A stretch of DNA of 64,000 nt from Burkholderiaceae bacterium. Lineage in GTDB: Bacteria; Pseudomonadota; Gammaproteobacteria; Burkholderiales; Burkholderiaceae_E. The notes under the pieces are model-generated. The model saw only the letters and a program-made list of their open reading frames with translations, was not told where the DNA came from and ran no database searches. The position numbers were made by a program, and so were the translations under genes. This document shows, one piece after another, positions 56,737-64,000 of the stretch. The number at the start of each line of letters is the position of its first letter. Position 1 is the stretch's first letter. Location of the stretch: positions 3,530,484 to 3,594,483 of the forward strand of contig JAOSJU010000001.1 in assembly GCA_027493945.1 (NCBI GenBank). The letters run 5' to 3'.

Positions 56737-57917
56737 TGAACACCGCCTCCTCTCCTGTCGAAGCGATCGTCGATCGCTGCCAGACGCTGTTCGAGGACCT
56801 GCACTTCAACGCCGTCAAGCAATGGAAAGCCGCGGCGCCGGGCCGCAAGGCCATCGGCTACATGCCGGTTTACGTGCCGCGCGAGCTGATTCACGCCGCC
56901 GGAATGCTGTCGGTGGGCATTCTCGGTGGCGGCGACCAGCTCGAGGTGATCCAGGGCGACGCCTACTACCAGAGCTACATCTGCCGGATTCCGCGCTCGA
57001 CGATCGAGCTCGGCCTCACCGGCCGCCTCGACTGCCTCGACGGCATGCTGTTTCCGTCGATCTGCGACGTGATCCGCAACCTCTCGGGCATGTGGCAGGT
57101 GATGTTCAAGGACAAGTACGTCCGTTACATCGACGTGCCGCAGAACTACGAAGACGCGATCGGCGGGCGCTTCTACGTCGAGGAGATGGAGGTGCTGCGC
57201 CATGACCTCGGCGAGCTGCGCGGCAAGCCGATCACCGACGACGAGCTCAACGCGTCGATCGCGGTCTACAACGAGAATCGCAAGGCGGTGCGCGACCTCT
57301 ATGCGTATCGCGCCGCCAAGCCCTGGCAGGCGCCCACCTCCGAGGTGTACCTGGTCCTGCGCGCCGGCATGGTGCTGCCGGTCGAGGAGCACACGCAGCT
57401 GATCCGCGACTACCTGGCCGCCACCGACGCGGTGCCGCGCCAGAGACGCGACAACGCGCGCATCGTGATCAACGGGGCGTTCTGCGAGCAGCCGCCGCTG
57501 AACCTGATCAAGTCGATCGAGATGTCGGGCTGCTACATCGTCGACGACGACTTCATGCTGGTCACCCGCTGGCTGCTCGACGACGTGCCCGCCAACGGCA
57601 AGCCGCTCGAGGAGCTCTCGAAGGCCTTCCTGCACCGCTCGGCGTCTACCGCCGCCAAGTACGACGCGAAGCGCGAAGACAAGGGCCAGTACCTGCTCAG
57701 GCAGGTGAAGGACGGCGCCGCCGAAGGCGTCGTGTTCGCCGCACCGTCGTTCTGCGACCCGGCGCTGCTCGAGCGCCCGATGCTGCAGGACGTGCTGGCG
57801 AAGCACAAGGTTCCGTACACCGCATTCAAGTACGCCGAGAACACCGGCCAGATGGCGCCGATCCGCGAACAGTCCGGCACCTTCGCCGATTCGATCAAAC
57901 TCTGGAGCGCAGCATGA
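56736..57917 (+). CDS. bcrC: Benzoyl-CoA reductase subunit C
   Basis: BcrC and BcrB form the module that binds benzoyl-CoA and carries iron-sulfur clusters for Birch-type ring reduction. The 393-residue protein belongs to the HgdB/BcrB-C family (YMPVYVPRELIHAAGMLSVG; SYICRIPRSTIELGL; DCLDGMLFPSICDVIRNLSG) with Cys residues in those segments as likely cluster ligands. Length and sequence match the Thauera enzyme. It overlaps bcrB by 4 bp. Confidence 0.95.
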   Translation: MNTASSPVEAIVDRCQTLFEDLHFNAVKQWKAAAPGRKAIGYMPVYVPRELIHAAGMLSVGILGGGDQLEVIQGDAYYQSYICRIPRSTIELGLTGRLDCLDGMLFPSICDVIRNLSGMWQVMFKDKYVRYIDVPQNYEDAIGGRFYVEEMEVLRHDLGELRGKPITDDELNASIAVYNENRKAVRDLYAYRAAKPWQAPTSEVYLVLRAGMVLPVEEHTQLIRDYLAATDAVPRQRRDNARIVINGAFCEQPPLNLIKSIEMSGCYIVDDDFMLVTRWLLDDVPANGKPLEELSKAFLHRSASTAAKYDAKREDKGQYLLRQVKDGAAEGVVFAAPSFCDPALLERPMLQDVLAKHKVPYTAFKYAENTGQMAPIREQSGTFADSIKLWSAA

Positions 57918-59230
57918 GCACCGCCGCAACGCCCCCCGCCTCGAAGAAGCCGCAGAACGTCCAGAAAGAGGACGCGATGTGGCTCCAGAAGGAGCTGATC
58001 AACCGCAACTACCACGAGCTGGCCACCGCCCGCGCGCAGAACCGCAAGGTGTCGGCCACCTTCGTGCCCGGAAACCTGAACGAGCTGCTGATGTGCTTCG
58101 ATTTCGCGCGCAGCCTGCCCGAAACCAACGCGCTGCAGAACGGCATGCGCAAGAAGTCGGGCAAGTTCATCATGGACGCCGAGCGCGAAGGGCAGTCCGA
58201 GGACGTCTGTACGTACGTGAAGGCCGACCTCGGGATGATGCAGGGCGGCGAGATCGGGCCCACCGGCGAGCCGCTGCCCACTCCCGACGTGCTGCTGCTG
58301 TCGTACACCGGCTGCTTCACTTTCATGAAGTGGTTCGAGCTGATCCGCCACAAGTACGGCTGCGAGACGGTCATGCTGCACGTGCCCTACCAGGGCGAGG
58401 GCAAGATCGCGCCGAACATGCGCGACTACGTGGTGCGCCAGCTCAAGGAGACGGTGATCCCCACTCTCGAGCGCGTTTCGGGCGTGAAGTTCGACATCGA
58501 CCGGCTGCGCCAGTACATGAAGGAGTCGGCCAAGGCCGAGGAAGACCTGGTCAAGGTGCTGCAGTCGGCCAGGAACCGGCCGTCGCCGATCGACGGCTAC
58601 TTCGGCGCGGTGTACTACATCGGCCCGATCTTCACCGCGTTCCGCGGCACGCCCGAGGCCACGCAGTACTACAGCGTGCTGCGCTCCGAGATCGACGAGC
58701 GCGTGCGCCTGGGCAAGGGCCCGGTCACGCCCGACGGCGACATGGGCGAGGAGAAGTACCGGCTGGTGGTCGAGGGGCCGCCCAACTGGACGAGCTTCCG
58801 CGACTTCTGGAAGATGTTCTACGACGAGGGCGCGGTGGTGGTGTCGTCCACCTACGCGAAGGTCGGCGGTCTGTACGACTTCGGCTTCCGCCACGATCCC
58901 GACCATCCGCTGGAGTCGCTCGCCGAGTACTGCCTGGGCTGCTACACGAACCTGAACCTGCCGTCGCGGATCGACATGATCTGCAAGTACATCGACGAGT
59001 ACCAGGCCGACGGGCTGCTGATCAACTCGATCAAGAGCTGCAACAGCTTCTCGGCCGGGCAGCTGCTGATCCTGCGCGAGGTCGAAAAGCGCACTGGCAA
59101 GCCGGCGGCGTTCATCGAGACCGACCTGGTCGACCCGCGCTACTTCTCGGCCGCCAACGTGAAGAACCGGCTCGAGAGCTACTTCCAGATGGTCAAGCAG
59201 AAGCGCGGCGCGGTCGCCGCGGCGCACTGA
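57914..59230 (+). CDS. bcrB: Benzoyl-CoA reductase subunit B
   Basis: BcrB is the larger subunit of the substrate-binding module. The 438-residue protein has [42 protein letters not shown] and [17 protein letters not shown] with candidate cluster Cys, and [20 protein letters not shown] with the conserved family pattern. The ATG overlaps the bcrC stop. It is part of the had-oah-dch-bcrCBAD-fdx operon. Confidence 0.95.
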   Translation: MSTAATPPASKKPQNVQKEDAMWLQKELINRNYHELATARAQNRKVSATFVPGNLNELLMCFDFARSLPETNALQNGMRKKSGKFIMDAEREGQSEDVCTYVKADLGMMQGGEIGPTGEPLPTPDVLLLSYTGCFTFMKWFELIRHKYGCETVMLHVPYQGEGKIAPNMRDYVVRQLKETVIPTLERVSGVKFDIDRLRQYMKESAKAEEDLVKVLQSARNRPSPIDGYFGAVYYIGPIFTAFRGTPEATQYYSVLRSEIDERVRLGKGPVTPDGDMGEEKYRLVVEGPPNWTSFRDFWKMFYDEGAVVVSSTYAKVGGLYDFGFRHDPDHPLESLAEYCLGCYTNLNLPSRIDMICKYIDEYQADGLLINSIKSCNSFSAGQLLILREVEKRTGKPAAFIETDLVDPRYFSAANVKNRLESYFQMVKQKRGAVAAAH

Positions 59231-59243
59231 AAAGGGGACCGCC

Positions 59244-60584
59244 ATGCGTTGCTTCATCGGCATCGACCTGGGCTCGACGACCACCAAGGCGGTGGTCATC
59301 GACGAGAACCAGAACATCATCGGGCGCGGCATCACGAACTCGCGCTCGAACTACGACACCGCGGCGGCGATTGCCAAGCAGGAGGCGCTGGTCAACGGGC
59401 GCTTCCACCTGTTCAGGCAGGCGCTCGCCAGCACCAAGGCGCTCAACGGCCAGCTCGAAGGCTTCCTCGGGCAGCTCGAGCGCGACTTCCGTGCCGAGCA
59501 GTACCTCGAGCAGCTGGTCGATCTCCACGAGACCTGCCGTCGCAGCCTGGAAAGCGCGAAGTTCGGCGACGACACCAAGGTCGTCGGGGAGGCGCTCGAC
59601 GAGGTCTTCAAGCGCATCACGGCGGAGGCGCCGACGATGTTCGCGCCGGGCGCCAAGCGCAAGTCCGACTTCTTCCGCGACATCGCCGGGAGCCAGTACC
59701 TGGCCACCGGCGAGACGGTCGCCAAGGAGATCGGCACCCGCTACGACTACCTCCTGAACGTGTTCGACCGCTCGATCATCGAGGTGGAGAACCGGGTCTA
59801 CGCCGAATCGATCCGCCGGCACCTTCTGGCGGCGCTCGAGCGCACCTTCGCGGCGATGCCCGAGACGGCTGGCCGACGCACCCAGGTCGAGGCGCCGGTC
59901 AAGGGCGTGCTCGACACCGAGATGGAGGAGACCTACGTCATCGGCACCGGCTACGGCCGCGCGCGGCTGCCGTTCTCGAAGGAGCACATCCGCTCCGAGA
60001 TCCTCTGCCATGGGCTGGGCGCGCACGTGATGTACCCGAACACCGCGACCGTGCTCGACATCGGTGGCCAGGATACGAAGGCGATCCAGGTCGATCCGGC
60101 CGGCATCGTCGAGAGCTTCCAGATGAACGACCGCTGCGCGGCGGGCTGCGGACGCTACCTCGGCTACATCGCAGACGAAATGAACATGGGGCTGCATGAG
60201 CTCGGGCCCCTGGCGATGAAGTCGACCAAGACCGTGCGCATCAACTCGACCTGCACCGTGTTCGCCGGCGCCGAGCTGCGCGACCGGCTGGCGCTGGGCG
60301 ACAAGCGCGAGGACATCATGGCGGGCCTGCACCGCTCGATCATCCTGCGCGCGATGTCGATCCTGGCGCGCTCGGGCGGCATCCGCAACGAGTTCACCTT
60401 TACCGGCGGCGTCGCGAAGAACGAGGCGGCGGTCAAGGCGCTGAAGGAGCTGGTGTTCGAGAACTACGGCGAGATGACGCTGAACATCGACCCCGACTCG
60501 ATCTTCACCGGCGCGCTCGGCGGGGCCACCTTCGCATGGCGCGCGGTGGTCGAAGAAGGCAAGACGGCCGAGGCGCGCGCCTGA
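59244..60584 (+). CDS. bcrA: Benzoyl-CoA reductase subunit A (ATPase/electron activase)
   Basis: BcrA and BcrD form the ATP-hydrolysing module that bridges a [4Fe-4S] cluster and drives two-electron transfer (2 ATP per benzoyl-CoA). The ASKHA phosphate-1 motif is [12 protein letters not shown]; cluster/Cys motifs are [14 protein letters not shown] and [12 protein letters not shown]; the adenosine motif is [15 protein letters not shown]. It has 446 residues, and the ATG follows AAAAGGGG 13 bp after bcrB. Confidence 0.96.
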   Translation: MRCFIGIDLGSTTTKAVVIDENQNIIGRGITNSRSNYDTAAAIAKQEALVNGRFHLFRQALASTKALNGQLEGFLGQLERDFRAEQYLEQLVDLHETCRRSLESAKFGDDTKVVGEALDEVFKRITAEAPTMFAPGAKRKSDFFRDIAGSQYLATGETVAKEIGTRYDYLLNVFDRSIIEVENRVYAESIRRHLLAALERTFAAMPETAGRRTQVEAPVKGVLDTEMEETYVIGTGYGRARLPFSKEHIRSEILCHGLGAHVMYPNTATVLDIGGQDTKAIQVDPAGIVESFQMNDRCAAGCGRYLGYIADEMNMGLHELGPLAMKSTKTVRINSTCTVFAGAELRDRLALGDKREDIMAGLHRSIILRAMSILARSGGIRNEFTFTGGVAKNEAAVKALKELVFENYGEMTLNIDPDSIFTGALGGATFAWRAVVEEGKTAEARA

Positions 60585-60610
60585 GCCGCCCACCCAATCA
60601 GGAGAATGCG

Positions 60611-61450
60611 ATGACTTACACGATCGGCATCGACATCGGCTCGGGCGCGGTCAAGAGCGTGCTGTTCAAGGTGGACGGCGATCGCCAGGAATGGCTGGCC
60701 AAGCGCTGCGAGCGCATCCGCCGGCGCGACCCGATGCAGCTGGCCGAGGAGGGCCGCGACGGTGTGCTCGCCGACGCCGGAATCGACCCCGGCCAGGTCG
60801 ACTACATTGCCACCACCGGCGAAGGCGAGAACGTGAAGTTCGCCACGGGCCACTTCTACTCGATGACCACGCACGCGCGCGGCGGCGTGTTCCTGCATCC
60901 GGGCGCGCGCGCGATCGTCGACATCGGAGCCCTGAACGGCCGCGCGATCTACGTCGACGAGCGCGGCAAGGTGCTGGCCTACAAGATGACCAGCCAGTGT
61001 GCCTCCGGCTCCGGGCAGTTCCTGGAGAACATCGCGCGCTACCTCGGCGTGGCGGTCGAGGAGATCGGCCCGCTGTCGCAGCAGTCGAAGAACCCCGAGA
61101 AGGTCAGCTCGATCTGTGCGGTGCTGGCCGAAACCGACGTGATCAACATGGTTTCGCGCAGCATCGCCCCGACCGACATCCTGAAAGGGATTCACTTGTC
61201 GATGGCGTCGCGGATCGTCAAGCTGTTGAAGGTCACCGGCATCAAGGAGGGCACTGCCCTCATGACCGGCGGCCTGGCGCTGGACAGCGGCCTGCTTGCG
61301 GCGATTCGCGAGGAGATGGCCAACGAGAAGGCCAACGTCGAGGTGATCAACCACCCCGATTCGATCTATGCCGGGGCGATCGGCGCGGCGCTGTGGGGGG
61401 CGTTCCGCCACGGCAAGCTGGCCGGGCTGCAGGAACAGGCAATCGCTTGA
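60611..61450 (+). CDS. bcrD: Benzoyl-CoA reductase subunit D (ATPase/electron activase)
   Basis: The second, shorter ASKHA subunit (279 residues) of the activase. It shows GIDIGSGAVKSVLF, QCASGSGQFLENIARYLG and SSICAVLAETD (Cys ligand regions), and TGGLALDSGLLAAI. The ATG at 60611 follows GGAG. BcrA and BcrD together supply the bridging cluster from one Cys pair each. Confidence 0.95.
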   Translation: MTYTIGIDIGSGAVKSVLFKVDGDRQEWLAKRCERIRRRDPMQLAEEGRDGVLADAGIDPGQVDYIATTGEGENVKFATGHFYSMTTHARGGVFLHPGARAIVDIGALNGRAIYVDERGKVLAYKMTSQCASGSGQFLENIARYLGVAVEEIGPLSQQSKNPEKVSSICAVLAETDVINMVSRSIAPTDILKGIHLSMASRIVKLLKVTGIKEGTALMTGGLALDSGLLAAIREEMANEKANVEVINHPDSIYAGAIGAALWGAFRHGKLAGLQEQAIA

Positions 61451-61461
61451 GGAGATACCAG

Positions 61462-61708
61462 ATGGCCCTGATGATCAACGACAACTGCACCTCCTGCGAC
61501 GCGTGCAGGCCCGTGTGCCCGAACGAGGCGATCACTGCAGGCGATACGATCTACGTGATCGACCCGATGCGTTGCACCGAGTGCGTGGGCGCGGAAGACG
61601 AGCCGCAGTGCGTGCTGGTGTGCCCGGCAGACTGCATCGTGCAGCACCCCGACTTCCGAGGAGACGCCCGAGCAGTTGCTGGAGAAGTATCAGCAGTTGC
61701 ACGGCTGA
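61462..61708 (+). CDS. fdx: 2[4Fe-4S] ferredoxin of the benzoyl-CoA pathway, frameshifted near its end
   Basis: This is the electron donor to benzoyl-CoA reductase. The two clusters are bound by CTSCDACRPVCP and CTECVGAEDEPQCVLVCP, with the longer spacing between Cys pairs in cluster II that is typical of this low-potential ferredoxin family. One extra base near 61660 breaks the tail; repair gives ETPEQLLEKYQQLHG and 81 residues, matching Thauera-type ferredoxins in length. AGGAG precedes the ATG by 9 nt. It is the last gene of the operon. Confidence 0.93.
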
Positions 61709-61737
61709 CGCCGGTCCGGCGATGCCGGGCCTCGTCG

Positions 61738-62865
61738 TCAGGACGCGCGCTTCGCGGCGGTGCCGCCGAGCGCGCCGCGTATCACCGCGCTGACCATCGT
61801 GGCAATGAAAGCGGCCAGCGCCACCGCATTGAGCATGCCGCCGGCCTGCGTCCAGCCGTAATGACCGGCCGCGTCGCCCGCGATGCGCACCAGCAGCGAC
61901 AGGTGCAGCAGCACGAGCGGCAGGTAGAAGACCGGGTGGTACGGCACCGCGACCCGCAGCACCGCCGGGAAGATGATCGCGGCGTGGCCGAACACCATCG
62001 AGAAGACGAAGCCGAGCGTGAGCGCGTGCAGGGCAGCGTCGTACGAAGGCGTGCCGGCAGCCAGACCACCGGCCCACAGCGCGATCGCGCTGCCCGCGGC
62101 CAGCCGGGCATAGCCCGAAAGCAGGCACACCGCGATGAAGCGGGTCAGCCCCTTGTTGCGCACCGTGCGGCGCGCGATGTCCTGTCGCAAAAGCCAGCCC
62201 GCCAGCGCCAGTAGCCCTGCGGCGAACAGCGGCATGCCCCAGGGCAGGGCGGCTGCGGCCAGCCCGACGAGGATCACCGCCAGGATCGCGGCGAACACGC
62301 GCGTGGCCGTGGGCGACGGCGGAAGGAACCGCGACAGTTCGAGCCGCTCGCCGGCGATGGTGAGGATCAGGAACGCGAGCCACCAGCCGACCACGTCGTG
62401 CACGCTCGCTCCCGCGATCCACAGCGCGACGCCCACCGGCCAGCAGGCGGCGCCCAGCGCCAGCGTGAAAGTGAACAGCGCGGTCTGCCTGCGGAACACG
62501 TCGAGCGACGCGGCGAGCAGCACGAGCCCGCCACCGAGGAAGAACCAGGGCGCCAGCGCGGCTGCGCCGAAGACGGTGGTCGCGCTGCCGATGCCGGCCA
62601 GCAGCGGACCCAGGTAGGCCCAGTAGCGGCCGATTGCCACGGCCCGCTCGAGCGAGATCACCACGCCGAAGAAGCCGCAGATCATCAGCGGGCCGTGCAG
62701 CGCGGCTGCCGAGGCGGCGAGATCGGGCACGGTCCAGCCGAGCCGCGCGAGCCCCGCGCCGGCGCCCACCACCAGCCCGAGGAATCCGAGCACGAGCAAC
62801 GGCACCCGCCACGGCGGCGGCAGGCCGGTGACGGGTGCAGCGGAAGGCGCGGACTGGCGGGCCAA
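61738..62865 (-). CDS. nnrS: NnrS family membrane protein
   Basis: NnrS is a heme- and copper-containing membrane protein linked to denitrification and nitric oxide stress. The 375 residues form about twelve TM helices (for example VPLLVLGFLGLVVGAGAGLA and VFSMVFGHAAIIFPAVLRVAV), with histidines in LHALTLGF and FGHAAII. It is convergent with the bcr operon. The DUF59 gene lies 6 bp upstream on the same strand. Presence suggests the organism meets nitric oxide, consistent with anaerobic aromatic use with nitrate. Confidence 0.88.
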   Translation of the reverse strand: MARQSAPSAAPVTGLPPPWRVPLLVLGFLGLVVGAGAGLARLGWTVPDLAASAAALHGPLMICGFFGVVISLERAVAIGRYWAYLGPLLAGIGSATTVFGAAALAPWFFLGGGLVLLAASLDVFRRQTALFTFTLALGAACWPVGVALWIAGASVHDVVGWWLAFLILTIAGERLELSRFLPPSPTATRVFAAILAVILVGLAAAALPWGMPLFAAGLLALAGWLLRQDIARRTVRNKGLTRFIAVCLLSGYARLAAGSAIALWAGGLAAGTPSYDAALHALTLGFVFSMVFGHAAIIFPAVLRVAVPYHPVFYLPLVLLHLSLLVRIAGDAAGHYGWTQAGGMLNAVALAAFIATMVSAVIRGALGGTAAKRAS

Positions 62866-62871
62866 GCCGCG

Positions 62872-63183
62872 CTACCAGCCGAAGTGGTCGCGCGCGATGC
62901 CGGTCATCTTGTCGGGGGACCGGGGCGGATCCCAGACCAGTTCGACGTCGATCGCGGCGTCGGACGGCGAGATCGCAGCGATCGCGCGATGCGCGTTGTC
63001 GGTGATCATGTCGGCCATCGGGCAGGCGGCGGTGGTCATCGTCATTTCGACGTGGACCGAGTTGTCGCCGACCTCGATCAGGTACACCAGGCCGAGGTCG
63101 ACGATGTTCATGCCGGCTTCGGGGTCTTCGACCTCCCGCAGCGCTTCGCGCACAGCGTCGTCGTCGGGCATCGAGTTGATCAT
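62872..63183 (-). CDS. MIP18/DUF59-family metal-sulfur cluster assembly protein
   Basis: The 103-residue protein has EVEDPEAGMNIVDLGLVYLI and MTMTTAACPMADMITDNA with the single conserved Cys used by SufT/PaaD-type proteins. Those act in Fe-S cluster maturation. The ATG at 63183 has GAGG upstream; an ATG five codons later is possible. It is directly upstream of nnrS (6-bp gap), so a link with NnrS or the many Fe-S enzymes nearby is plausible. Confidence 0.82.
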   Translation of the reverse strand: MINSMPDDDAVREALREVEDPEAGMNIVDLGLVYLIEVGDNSVHVEMTMTTAACPMADMITDNAHRAIAAISPSDAAIDVELVWDPPRSPDKMTGIARDHFGW

Positions 63184-63204
63184 GGGAGCCGCCTCCCTGG
63201 TCGC

Positions 63205-64000
63205 TCAGCCGATCCTGCGTGCGAAGGCCAGCCGTTGCGACGGCTTGAAACCGACATCGTACAGGAAGCCGAGCAGCGCGAGGTCGCGCGGGGCCACCTG
63301 CGTTTCGACGCGCTCGATGCGCAGCGCACCCAGGTTCAGGAACAGCTGCGAGAGCAGCGCATGGCCGACGCCGCGATGCCCGTACTCGGGGTCGACGCCG
63401 ATCGTGTCTATGACCGCCACCGGCTCGGTGCGGCCGAAGTCGCCGAGGTCGGCGCGCGCCATCACGAAGCCGACGATCACGTCGTCGAGCCGCGCGGTGA
63501 GCGATACGCGGATCGCCGAGTCGGCGAGCGTTTCGCCGAGCAGGCCGCCGATGTAGCCGTCGCGGTCGCGCCCGGTGATGCCGCGGTCGATGCGCACGAT
63601 GTCGGCCAGGTCGGCAGCGCTCATCGGACGGATGTCGGCGTTGTCGCGCGCCAGGCGCTCGAAGTCGTTACCTTCCTTGCCGCCGAAGTTGATCTCGCCC
63701 CCCGGGCCTTCGCCGACGGGCATCGACACCGGGTCGTCGCGCTCCTGCACGTATTCGCCGCCGCGCACGGCGCAGTCGACCACGTGGTTGGCCGCCAGCG
63801 TGAAACCGGCATTGTCGAGCCAGCCCATCATGCGGTGATTGTTCCACGCGGCCTGCGTGCGCAGTTCGGTAATGCCGTGGCGCGCCGCCCATTGCGACAG
63901 CACGCCGAACAGCTGCTTGCCGATGCCGCGGCCCTGCGCGTCGGCGCGAACGCCGACCGCCTCGAGTCGCAAGTCGCGGCCCCTGCGGCCGAATTCGCCT
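63205..64000 (-). CDS. Tandem GNAT-family N-acetyltransferase (5' end beyond the window)
   Basis: The visible 264 or so residues include the C-terminal half of a first GNAT domain (VGVRADAQGRGIGKQLFGVL, acetyl-CoA loop RxxGxG) and a complete second one (VIDTIGVDPEYGHRGVGHALLSQL). The reading frame remains open to the window edge, so the start is missing; a TTG at 63972 is probably internal. Substrate unknown. It is 21 bp upstream of the DUF59 gene and probably co-transcribed. Confidence 0.8.
   Translation of the reverse strand, partial: GEFGRRGRDLRLEAVGVRADAQGRGIGKQLFGVLSQWAARHGITELRTQAAWNNHRMMGWLDNAGFTLAANHVVDCAVRGGEYVQERDDPVSMPVGEGPGGEINFGGKEGNDFERLARDNADIRPMSAADLADIVRIDRGITGRDRDGYIGGLLGETLADSAIRVSLTARLDDVIVGFVMARADLGDFGRTEPVAVIDTIGVDPEYGHRGVGHALLSQLFLNLGALRIERVETQVAPRDLALLGFLYDVGFKPSQRLAFARRIG

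Overview
The window is about 67-70% GC and comes from a betaproteobacterium with a facultatively anaerobic, probably denitrifying, aromatic-degrading lifestyle. The evidence is a complete Thauera-type (ATP-dependent) benzoyl-CoA reductase operon, 2-oxoglutarate:ferredoxin oxidoreductase, an NnrS protein, an FNR-type site, many beta-oxidation genes and the rpsO-pnp gene pair.

Layout. 1-2.6 kb: rpsO, a terminator/attenuator, and pnp. 2.6-7.4 kb: a minus-strand acyl-CoA group (NUDIX/metallo-beta-lactamase fusion, enoyl-CoA hydratase, and a FadB-like bifunctional enzyme with a histidine-rich insert). 7.5-13.8 kb: a signalling locus. A FeeM-like N-acyl amino acid synthase is flanked by a 7TM-PAS-GGDEF-EAL protein and a divergent multi-TM hybrid histidine kinase. 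About 3 kb at its centre (roughly 9.24-12.3 kb) is only about 47-50% GC, and both edges fall at the membrane/catalytic-domain junctions of the two flanking proteins. This is my best candidate for an undescribed system. 13.8-23 kb: thiolase, acyl-CoA dehydrogenase, and a branched-chain-amino-acid-type ABC transporter (livHMGF plus binding protein) with an acyl-CoA synthetase embedded. 23-31 kb: a cluster resembling atu, the acyclic terpene utilisation genes (geranyl-CoA carboxylase type), with a divergent TetR regulator and two palindromic operators. 31-33 kb: PlsC-like acyltransferase and a HAD-UbiA fusion, divergent across 21 bp. 33-41.5 kb: iorBA (arylpyruvate:ferredoxin oxidoreductase), LysR, an acyl-CoA ligase and a ThDP enzyme. 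41.5-48.3 kb: small genes, phosphoesterase, vapBC, tRNA-Arg(CCT), CYTH-CHAD, a radical-SAM sulfatase maturase with a sulfatase remnant, folA and a methyltransferase. 48.4-50.4 kb: a cytochrome c/d1 protein and RidA. 50.4-61.7 kb: the anaerobic benzoyl-CoA module. korAB and a ferritin-like gene run one way; had-oah-dch-bcrCBAD-fdx run the other way, from a shared control region with a perfect FNR box. 61.7-64 kb: nnrS, a DUF59 protein and a tandem GNAT cut by the window edge.

How it works together. BcrCBAD reduces benzoyl-CoA with ATP and reduced ferredoxin. Dch, Had and Oah open the ring toward 3-hydroxypimelyl-CoA, and the beta-oxidation genes could finish the acyl-CoA. KorAB regenerates reduced ferredoxin from 2-oxoglutarate. 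IorAB feeds arylacetyl-CoA and more reduced ferredoxin.

Caveat. I find about 21 single-base indels, mostly in or beside short homopolymers. They break otherwise full-length genes and even the acceptor stem of the tRNA. Each is repaired by adding or removing one base, so I treat them as sequencing or assembly errors. I give whole-gene coordinates spanning each break, and protein lengths after repair.
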